A DNA stretch of 64,000 nt from contig LT606947.1 in the NCBI GenBank assembly GCA_900095165.1, forward strand, positions 1,240,001 through 1,304,000. The letters are read 5' to 3'. The first letter of the stretch is position 1. Each line of letters begins with the position of its first letter. This DNA is from Polynucleobacter necessarius. GTDB lineage: Bacteria > Pseudomonadota > Gammaproteobacteria > Burkholderiales > Burkholderiaceae. Below the pieces are notes generated by a model. That model worked only from the letters and a program-made list of their open reading frames with translations. It had not been told where the DNA came from and ran no database searches. This document shows, piece by piece, positions 56,627 through 64,000 of the stretch. Made by a program: the position numbers and the translations under genes.

Positions 56627-56815
56627 TATTACTCCCGAAACGGCATCTTTTTTAGCAAGCGATGAGGATTAGTAAAACCAGTTTTGCCTTAATCACCTAT
56701 TTAACCAATGGACAACCTAAAGCAGTTTATTTGGATAAATGGGAGCGGCTTGACCGACTCCATAAGTCTATCATGCTGCAATGCGGCAACATAGCATATT
56801 TGCTTCGTACTTGCC

Positions 56816-57352
56816 CTAGTCTAGACGTCCCGCTACTACCTTGGACACTACGTCTGAGCTAAAGCCCTTAGAGGCCAGAAAACGATACTGGCGTGCCCGC
56901 TCTTTTTGCTCGGTTGCCAATGCACCAAACTTACGCATCCACAGCTCATGAGCGCGTTGATATTCAGTTTCTTTGAGATTCTTGAGCAAATCTCCGGTCT
57001 TTGAGCTATCGACCCCAGCCTGTGCAAGCTCATCCTGGATTTTTCGGGTTCCAAACCGCTCGCTGCGGCGCCGAACCAGTGCCTCCGCAAAGCGCTGATC
57101 AGAAAGGCAGTCGCGAGCCTCAAAATCATCTAAAACAGCCTCAATCTGGATGGTGAGAGGAATTGCCGGAATCGACTCTTCAGGACCCTCCTCTGAGGAC
57201 TTTAGCTTCAGCATTCTTGCCGCAGACTCCTCTAGCTTCGCTGCCAGCCCCTTGCGACTGTACTCTCGCATAGACAAAAGGCGCAAAGCCCGAGCTTTGA
57301 GACTCGGGCTTTGTTTCTTGCTTTTTTTAACGGTGCTGCCTAATTCTGACAT
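56816..57352 (-). CDS. recX: RecA regulatory protein RecX
   Basis: A 178 aa basic, all-helical modulator that caps RecA filaments. The RecX repeats are visible: ALRLLSMREYSRKGLAAKLE, LSDQRFAEALVRRRSERFGTRKIQDEL (in part) and a third repeat near the end (ARQYRFLASKGFSSDVVSKVV). It has an insert between the first two repeats (KSSEEGPEESIPAIPL). It lies 7 bp after the recA stop, so it shares the SOS promoter. It appears intact. Confidence 0.92.
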   Translation of the reverse strand: MSELGSTVKKSKKQSPSLKARALRLLSMREYSRKGLAAKLEESAARMLKLKSSEEGPEESIPAIPLTIQIEAVLDDFEARDCLSDQRFAEALVRRRSERFGTRKIQDELAQAGVDSSKTGDLLKNLKETEYQRAHELWMRKFGALATEQKERARQYRFLASKGFSSDVVSKVVAGRLD

Positions 57353-57359
57353 CGAAGAA

Positions 57360-58449
57360 TTACGCTTCCTCTTCTTCGCTCAAAACATCGCTCACTACTG
57401 CCGTGCCCGCCTTGACGCCCAATTTCGCACGAATCTTAGATTCAATATCTTGAGCAATAGCTGGGTTTTCTTTTAAGAACTCACGCACATTATCTTTCCC
57501 CTGGCCAATACGATCGCCGTTTATAGGCGTACCAAGATCCTGATTTCTCAACAATATCGGCTTCAACACCCATATCGATAATTTCACCCTCTCGAGAAAT
57601 TCCAGCACCGTACATGATGTCAAAGATGGCTTCGCGGAATGGCGGAGATACCTTGTTCTTCACAACCTTCACACGGGTCTCATTACCAACAACCTCATCA
57701 CCCTTCTTGATGCTGCCGATACGACGAATATCTAAACGCATAGAAGCATAGAACTTGAGCGCATTACCACCAGTAGTGGTTTCAGGTGAACCAAACATCA
57801 CACCAATCTTCATACGAATCTGGTTAATAAAGATAACGGTTGTATTGGTACGCTTGATTGCGCCAGTTAGCTTACGCAAGGCTTGACTCATCAAGCGGGC
57901 TTGCAAGCCAGGCAATGAATCGCCCATATCGCCTTCGATCTCCGCCCTTGGAACCAAGGCCGCCACGGAATCGATGACGATTAAATCAATGGAGCCTAAA
58001 CGCACTAAAGCATCAGCAATTTCTAAAGCTTGCTCGCCAGTATCCGGTTGAGAGATCAGTAAATTGTTTACATCGACACCCAAGCGTGAGGCGTACTGAA
58101 CATCTAATGCGTGCTCAGCATCGATAAAGGCGCAAGTTCCACCAATCTTTTGCATCTCTGCAATCGCATGCAAAGTCAATGTTGTCTTGCCTGAAGATTC
58201 TGGGCCGTAAATTTCAATCACGCGCCCACGTGCTAAACCGCCAACTCCAAGTGCAATATCTAAACCCAATGAGCCACTAGAAACTACCTGAATATCTTGA
58301 TGAATCTCTGCATCGCCCAATCTCATGATTGAGCCCTTACCAAATTGCTTTTCAATTTGCGCCAAGGCTGCAGTTAATGCCTTTTGCTTGTCTCCGCTCA
58401 TGCCGTCAAATTCTGATGAGGCTGATTTTTTCTTATCATCCAAGGCCAT
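57360..58449 (-). pseudogene. recA: Recombinase RecA with a single-base frameshift near the 3' end
   Basis: The first 309 residues are normal RecA: Walker [12 protein letters not shown], loop motifs and [30 protein letters not shown] (in part). At 57520-57522 the plus strand reads TTT where TT would keep the frame. As written, the chain turns into [10 protein letters not shown] and stops at residue 319, losing the C-terminal domain. In the next frame the expected [20 protein letters not shown] and the acidic tail (LSEEEEA) continue to TAA at 57360. Removing one base gives 1089 nt and 362 residues. All else looks under selection, so either a very recent mutation or a sequencing error is likely. 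Confidence 0.92.
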
Positions 58450-58519
58450 TTTTTAATTCCTTTTCGCTATGTATTGGGCTTTTTTCCGAAGTTTTCGTAC
58501 TTTTCAACAACTCAGAAAT

Positions 58520-58549
58520 TACTGTATATAAAAACAGTACTATTTGCAA
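58520..58549 (-). promoter_or_regulatory. LexA (SOS) box and promoter of recA-recX
   Basis: TACTGTATATAAAAACAGTA at 58520-58539 is a near-perfect palindrome with CTGT-N8-ACAG. On the minus strand TTGCAA (58549-58544), 17 nt, then TACAGT (58526-58521) make a plausible promoter with the LexA box lying between and over the -10, as in other recA genes. lexA is not in the window. Confidence 0.92.
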
Positions 58550-58567
58550 GCGGCTTTTTATAGAAAT

Positions 58568-59101
58568 TTATGGATTTTTTACTAGGCCACCCTTGATTGA
58601 GGTGCGATCCCAATAGAAAAAGAAAGGCATCGCGATTCCCCAAATCAGGCCAACCAAAATGAAACCAGTAGTCTGGCCCCCAGCACCCCACGTGCCAGCC
58701 CCCATCCGTATGCCAGTTTCATAGGACATCGGTCCGCAGATAGCACCCAAAACAAAGTCCAAAGCAGGTCTGCCGCGCAACCATGAAAAAGAGCCATTAA
58801 TAGTGCTCCCTACCAATATCCATAAAACCCACATCCAAAGCGGTGAAAAATATGGGAAAGGCCAGTTATCCTGAAAATCTAGATACTCCAGGCGCATGAT
58901 GATCGTATCGACCACTATTCCATAAACCAGCACCTTGGCAAGAAGCTTAAAGACTAGCTTTGAAGCATTGCTGTGCCATACATGGAAAGCTATATAAACC
59001 AAAGTTCCTACAACAGCCCAAAGAACCTGCTTATTGGCTGCACCCAAAACGCAGGCAAACCAACTTAATTGAAAAAAGACAAAGTTCCAAAATTTAGTCA
59101 T
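58568..59101 (-). CDS. DUF2878-like membrane protein
   Basis: A 177 aa protein with about five hydrophobic segments. The start (FWNFVFFQLSWFACVLGAANK) and GAICGPMSYETGIRMGAGTWG look like the DUF2878 family, which has no known role. It precedes recA on the same strand, 118 bp upstream, but recA has its own SOS promoter. It is the last ordinary chromosomal gene before the island. Confidence 0.7.
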   Translation of the reverse strand: MTKFWNFVFFQLSWFACVLGAANKQVLWAVVGTLVYIAFHVWHSNASKLVFKLLAKVLVYGIVVDTIIMRLEYLDFQDNWPFPYFSPLWMWVLWILVGSTINGSFSWLRGRPALDFVLGAICGPMSYETGIRMGAGTWGAGGQTTGFILVGLIWGIAMPFFFYWDRTSIKGGLVKNP

Positions 59102-59433
59102 GCGCCAGACTTAAGAAAAAGGCCGCTGTCGGTGGGCAATGGCCTCTTGATATGAATCAGGAAATCACATTGAACTCTTAAATATTTGATTTATAAGTAC
59201 AATATTTAATAACAATACAAATGTTACTCACAAAGTTACTCATACTTTGCAAAGCCTTCCCTGAGAACCACATTTCAAAAAGCAAATGCCATCATAGCGG
59301 AATAAAGACTTCAAACTAACCGGCCTTACCTTAACTCGGATAAATTAACCCTATCAACACTAACTATGAGTCCTTGAATTGATTTTCAAAATTCTCAATG
59401 TAGTGATTTAGGCCATCGAGTAAATCGATGACT
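59102..59433. other. Gene-free stretch before the tRNA fragment
   Basis: AT-rich DNA with no convincing coding frame, RNA gene or strong hairpin. In the last 30 bp, ATCGA-N5-TCGAT forms a small inverted repeat directly beside the start of tRNA similarity. This could be an old element end, but nothing in it is diagnostic. Confidence 0.4.
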
Positions 59434-59481
<48 letters not shown>

Positions 59482-59490
59482 GCATTCATA

Positions 59491-59527
59491 AGGCTTCTAT
59501 GGCAATTTGCTTAGAAGCCTTTTTACT
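59491..59527 (+). terminator. Terminator after the tRNA fragment
   Basis: AGGCTTCTA (59491-59499) pairs with TAGAAGCCT (59512-59520), followed by TTTTACTTTTTT. It was probably the native terminator of the intact tRNA gene. Confidence 0.85.
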
Positions 59528-59539
59528 TTTTTAAAGCCT

Positions 59540-59557
59540 CGTAGACGCATCGTAGAC
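59540..59557. repeat. Tandem CGTAGAC repeats next to the tRNA fragment
   Basis: CGTAGAC occurs at 59540-59546 and 59551-59557, an 11 bp phase, so both copies face the same side of the helix. This spacing suits paired protein binding, for example integrase arm sites of an element inserted at the tRNA. No integrase gene is present to the right within the window. Confidence 0.45.
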
Positions 59558-59781
59558 AAATAATGGGCATATTTCAGGCGATTTAACCCCTTAAGAGCAC
59601 CCCCACCACAAAACCAAACCCGCCCAGAAATCTATCTAAGAAACTCAAAACCCATCTTTTTCCTTCTTATTGAGCTGAAACTGGATAGCCTGTCCTCTAT
59701 TATTCTAAAAACCATATGAATAAGGGTATTTGATGGTTGAAGCTGCTTTTCGCAATCTAGACTTAGTTAGGAATTCTATCC

Positions 59782-60051
59782 ATGAACCTCTATGAAAATC
59801 TAAAACAAGCCAAGAGCGAAGAGGACGTCAAAGATATATATCAAGACGCTAGGCTTACTACGTATAAATCCCACCTCATGAGTTTGCATCATTACCCAGC
59901 TGACTTACCGTTGCTGAGAGTGCATTTGAATCACTCAAAATTACATCCTTTAAAATTTTATTCCGTAACTACTCGAGAATTACAAATTAACTTCTTGGTC
60001 ATCCTCATCATCGCTCTCAATGTCGGCACCATCAGCAATCAGTTGATCTAA
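59782..60051 (+). CDS. Short ORF, possible remnant of a methylase-type gene
   Basis: An 89 aa frame with a fair AGGA ribosome site. Its start, NLYENLKQAKSEEDVKDIY, recalls the N-termini of some large restriction-modification methylases, after which all likeness stops (about residue 30). The second half overlaps the antisense 3' end of the DUF262 gene by 72 bp and looks random. It is probably a truncated start left after deletion. Assignment is weak. Confidence 0.3.
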   Translation: MNLYENLKQAKSEEDVKDIYQDARLTTYKSHLMSLHHYPADLPLLRVHLNHSKLHPLKFYSVTTRELQINFLVILIIALNVGTISNQLI

Positions 60052-62171
60052 ATACTGAGCACGCACATCCCCTAAGGATTTTTTTGTTACAGGATCAAGC
60101 AGCCAGAAGGTCCAACCATTAATAGCCCCATTTCTAATGAACTTGCCTGCGCCAGATGGGCTATCTGAAATATTGTCGCCAATGCCTATAGATCCATCTT
60201 GAAGGATTACCGCCGTAACCTCGGCAGATTTTGAATCATATGGATATAAAACCTGACCAGCATGCAAAAGGTCAGCAGACATTAAATCCTGAATTGTTAC
60301 CCTAACCTTACTGACTTCTTTCTTAGTTTTGATGCTTGATTGATGACCTGGTGGCACCGGCCATATTGCCAGGATGTCATTAATTAAGTCTTCCGTACGA
60401 GCATCTATCTTTTGCTCATCCCAAACTAAGCCAGCCTCATCAGTGACGGACCTATTTAAAAATAAAACATCGCGCTGGAGTAAGCCAGCCCTCTTTCCTT
60501 CTTCACTATCCCAGGGACCATTTGATACTGAGCTGTTTAACTTACTACTGAGCAAGGTTAAGTTTCCAAATTTATGAATTCGGTCGTTACGATTTTGCTC
60601 GGTATAGCCATTTGTTAATGACCAATGTTTATCCCAGCTTTGCGGCATGAGATGTTCGATTGCATAAGTGCCGCGCCGCACTCGAACGCCTGACATAGAA
60701 ATTTTGTCGCCAATCCAACCGCAACGGTAATCCTCAATTGCCTCTAAAACCATCCTCAGTCTACCGCGGCCGATCTTTTTATAAACCATTAAATTAGAAA
60801 GCTCGCCCCTAACCTCCTTATCATCCGGCCAATACAAGCTATCGCTAGTTTGATTTGAGAGGAATGTTTTTAAGACAGGATTCAATTGCCCCTTTGGGGC
60901 CTTTTGAATGACCTTGATCATCTCAGTCATGATTTTGTTATAGGCCTTGGTAGTCGCTCTAACCAACATCCGCCTAATAAGCCAAGACTCGATGACCTCT
61001 AGAGATGCGTTGATGTCGTTGAGATCTATTTGATCCTGATCCCTATCAAATAAAGCCAGAAGTACGGGCTTTACAACCTCCATCTCCATGGCTTTGGTGC
61101 GATATAGGAACAAGCCAATACGATCTATGGGACCCTCAAACACATCACCCTTATCGATAAAATCCTTGTACTTAATGGATGCCCCGCATGAATTCTTTCT
61201 AATAACGCAGGCATTGTCATAGGCTTCACGTCGTAATCGGCAAACGACTTAAATCTTGAAAACACCTCTCTAGAGACAATTTCTTCTGTGGTTTGGCAAA
61301 TCAGCCAATGATTCAAAAATATAGATGATCTTGGCACTTTAACACGACCTACGCTAATTTCTTGCTCCCAAAATCCTGTTTCAAACTGCTTCCAATGATT
61401 AGAGTAAGAGCTTTCTATGTCTGCGCCCTGCTCTAACAATCTTTGGAACACAAAGTTCTTAATAAGATCCGCGGCAGTTAATTGCGAACCCCTCGCATTG
61501 AGAGTTTCAAAGATCTCTTGGGCATTTTCACTCGCTGTTAAATCAATCACCACAATCTGAAGCAGTTCTCTGGTTGTGCGCTCCATCGCCTTAACGCGGG
61601 CAGAAATCTCTTCAACTCCACCCCCATTAAGCCATTGTCTAAATTGCTCAGAAAAGAATTGATGAGCTAGCGCCAACTTTGAATCTTTATTTTTGAGGCT
61701 TTGGTAAGCAGCCGGAGAATCCATTGCCATCACCTCATTAAAAGCTTGGCGATCCTTATTGGTTGGCCACACCTTAAATTGATCCTCATGGTGATCACAA
61801 TATTCTTTGGGGTTTCTGATAAGGAGCTCTAATCGCTTTGATGCATCGGACTCTCCAACAGAATTAATCTCAGCATGCAATGCATCAAGCAAGATTTGCA
61901 ACGTGGTTAGTCGTTGTTGGCCATCAATAACTGTTCTTTGCTGAAGATTGCCCGTGGGATTTTGAATTTGTTGAAACACTACAGCACCCAAAAAATGTGG
62001 CTGCTGCTGATCTGGGCTGGCCAACAGCCTATTGGCAACCCTCTCTAAATCCTGCCATAAGGGCATCCATTGGCTCTCTTGATTCCAGACATATGGGCGC
62101 TGGAATAATGGCACCAACAATCTTTGCGGCTGCATAAAGATCTGCTGGGGAGTTCTAACTTGTGTATCCAT
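59980..62171 (-). pseudogene. DUF262-DUF1524 restriction-like protein with RAMA-like C-terminus, frameshifted
   Basis: When read through, a 730-residue protein. The DUF262 part has FQRPYVW, VIDGQQRLTTLQILLDAL and FETLNARGSQLTAADLIKNFVF (in part), the ParB-like NTPase plan of GmrS. The DUF1524 part has AIEHLMPQSW (HxxP) and NRNDRIHKFGNLTLLSSKLN, an HNH-type nuclease as in GmrD. The last 90 residues (TIQDLMSADLLHAGQVLYPY...SDSPSGAGKFIRNGAINGWTFW) resemble a RAMA/DUF4357 domain. The frame breaks at C4 on the plus strand (61182-61185); one more base restores HAGASIKYKDFIDKGD and a length of 2193 nt. Similar proteins attack modified phage DNA. Confidence 0.8.
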
Positions 62172-62430
62172 ATTGTCAACCCGCTACTAGCGGCTAAAAA
62201 TTACCTAATTTATTGATCTTAATAGCATAAGACTTACTGCACAAAGTAATTACATCTTTGCTACACGAAGAGGATTACCCAGAAAATTTGAAGCCATCTC
62301 TAATTTTCTGCATTAGCAAGAATTAAAAAGCTGCTGATTGACCAACGCAATTTCTCTGCGAACCCGCCTCAAACGCTAATCTCTCCTGAGACAGCCGCTC
62401 GCCCTTGTAACCACCCAGAGCGCAACCCCA

Positions 62431-64000
62431 TCAAATCAATCCACCTACACCTTTAAACTTCTCAACAAAAACAGCAATCTTCTGAAACACGTTTTGCTTC
62501 TTTGCAAGGTATTACGGATTAAGCGGGCTCATCTTAGGCAGGATGGCATTAAGCTCGGTACCATTATCGCTAGCAAACTCCCGTTTTAATGAGGCAGCAA
62601 TATAGCGTCTGGCCGCTTCTGCATTTAGATTCTCCGCGCCTATTAACTCCTGTACCTCACGCTGTTGCGCCGCCTGGGCGAAAGTGAAAAAAGCTTCAAT
62701 CACGTTGGCCTTGTCACCAATTTGATCCAGATCGGTCTGATGAATAAAGTCCACCAGCAGGCTCTCTTTGGCGCGGTTGCCTAGACTGGCTCGAATCACG
62801 CGACGCACTTCATCCACCAGATCTGCTTTGGTCTTGGTCTTCTTGCTGTGATCGAAGATCAACTCCAGGATGTAATCTAGGTTGATTTCCTGAGACTTCA
62901 ACAGGTCCACCTCAAAGACCACATCATCCCAGTCAATGGTGGATTTGTCTTTCTCATCGGTGGATTTCTGGTGCCTAAGCCAGTCGCGCACGTCGTTGTA
63001 GGTAGATCGGTAATCCTGAATCTTGCGATCAGAGGGGGAGCGTGATGGTTTGCAGTGCTGCCAGATCATCATCATTCAGATAGTGCTTGGCTTTGAAAAC
63101 CTCCACCGCAGCAGGATCGGAGGTGTCGACGCTTTGCAAGGCGCGCAGAGCGGCGAACTCATCATAGTTTTACAGCACATTTTCGATACGCAAATACTCG
63201 CCAAAGAGCTTTGCGAAGTCCTTTTTGTCTGATTCTTTTTCAATGGACGCGGAGTCGGGGAATCGCGTTTCCAATTCCTTCACCACATCCACAAAGCCAC
63301 GCCTAGCCTCACCAGTTGCAACATCGGCGAAACCTTCCATGTACTCCTTGTAGCTCTTCTCCAGCATCACGTTCTTGGTGTTTTTGTCGCCGAACAGGGT
63401 GATTGCATCGATGGTTGCCTGCTCAAGGTCGTGGAATGTGACGATGTTGCCGAAAGTCTTGGTGGCATCAAAGATACGGTTGGTGCGCGAATACGCCTGC
63501 ATCAGACCGTGATAGCGCAGGTTTTTATCCACGAACAGCGTGTTCAGCGTGGGAGCATCAAAGCCTGTTAGGAACATACCCACCACAATCAGCAGGTCGA
63601 TTTCTTTGGCCTTCACCTGCTTGGCCAAGTCGCGGTAGTAATTCTGGAAGCCGTTGCTGTCCACACTGAAGTTAGTCTTGAACAGCGCGTTGTAGTCGGC
63701 GATGGCTGCGCTTAAAAACTCTTTGGCGCTGCTATTCATGGCGGACACATCAAAACTTTCGTCAAGAATGTCGCCCACAGCATCCTGCTCTTCGTTGGCC
63801 GCAAACGAAAAGATGGTGGCCACCCGCAAAGGCTTGTCGCTTTCTTTTTGCAGGTTTCTAAACGACTCGTAATACAGCTTGGAGGCATCCACGCTGCTAA
63901 CGGCAAACATGGCGTTAAAGCCCTTGCTTTTGTCAATGCCACCCGCTTGCAGGCGGTGGGTCTTCTGCTGAAAGTTGTTCAGGATGTACTGGGTAATTTC
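62431..64000 (-). pseudogene. hsdR: Type I restriction endonuclease subunit HsdR, C-terminal part, with three lesions
   Basis: The gene enters from the right edge in frame at 64000. The second motor domain is visible ([31 protein letters not shown], motif VI), then the helical C-terminal region. Lesions: TAA at 63170-63172 where Gln is expected ([12 protein letters not shown]); a C5 run on the coding strand (63034-63038) where C4 keeps [12 protein letters not shown] in frame; and TAA at 62512-62514 (MSPLNP-YLAKKQ), again probably Gln. The original end is TGA at 62431-62433 (VEKFKGVGGLI). Removing one base gives 1569 nt, a multiple of three. The 62172-62430 gap shows no other gene. Confidence 0.85.

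Noticed and set aside
59107..59150. Possible terminator GGCC...GGCC after the DUF2878-like gene start
   Set aside because: The stem is short with a long loop and no T run, and it lies at the 5' end of a minus-strand gene.

Overview
The window is about 64 kb of a moderate-GC betaproteobacterial chromosome. Gene content and order (yhdP-nit-tldD-aroG; yggS-proC; queA-tgt-yajC-secDF; pgk-pyk-fba-purC-purE-purK-sua5; recA-recX-sucCD) and protein wording point to Burkholderiaceae, most likely Polynucleobacter. This is inferred from recognised families; no search was run.

Layout: 1-11.7 kb holds the recN end, glnE and a forward cluster yhdP-nit-tldD-aroG, then a cobalamin adenosyltransferase. 11.75-13.1 kb is a collapsed glycolate oxidase locus, with a glcD start joined to a glcF body. 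13.1-26 kb holds housekeeping genes: yggS, proC, ubiA, recG, queuosine (queA, tgt), Sec (yajC, secD, secF), waaA and purB. 26-34 kb holds a GST pseudogene, mnmA, transhydrogenase pntAA-pntAB-pntB, a Bug-type binding protein, and groESL under a CIRCE element. 34.3-38.2 kb is a signalling cluster: a degenerate EAL protein, a NarL-type regulator and a BvgS-like hybrid kinase that is broken. 38.2-53 kb holds dacB (frameshifted), sua5, purine and glycolysis genes, ilvE, waaF, two small unknowns, an M48 protease and moaC. 53-59.1 kb holds a pilin, TerC, sucDC, recX, recA with a perfect SOS box, and a membrane protein. 59.4-64 kb is a decayed island beside a 3' half of initiator tRNA, with a DUF262/HNH/RAMA-like restriction protein and a type I restriction HsdR end, both disrupted.

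The most striking property is the density of gene lesions. Eight loci carry point or small lesions: GST, the kinase, dacB, an NTF2-like gene, recA, the DUF262 gene and hsdR by frameshift and/or stop, plus the large glc deletion. Most indels sit in homopolymers, and undoing them makes every affected length a multiple of three. The in-frame stops are all explicable as G:C to A:T transitions (Trp to TGA, Gln to TAA). This looks like genome erosion in progress, as known for Euplotes-associated Polynucleobacter necessarius. Homopolymer sequencing error is the main alternative for the single-indel genes, especially recA. GST and hsdR carry three or four independent lesions each, and glc a kilobase-scale deletion, so they are not easily explained by error.

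A second theme is promoter placement. Several first-of-operon genes (yhdP, aroG, the adenosyltransferase, moaC, the GST pseudogene, perhaps glnE) have a -10-like hexamer 6-7 nt before ATG, suggesting leaderless mRNAs. No clearly new complete system was found. The best candidates for follow-up are the EAL-like/NarL/BvgS-like cluster, the DUF262-HNH-RAMA protein next to hsdR, and the recA frameshift.
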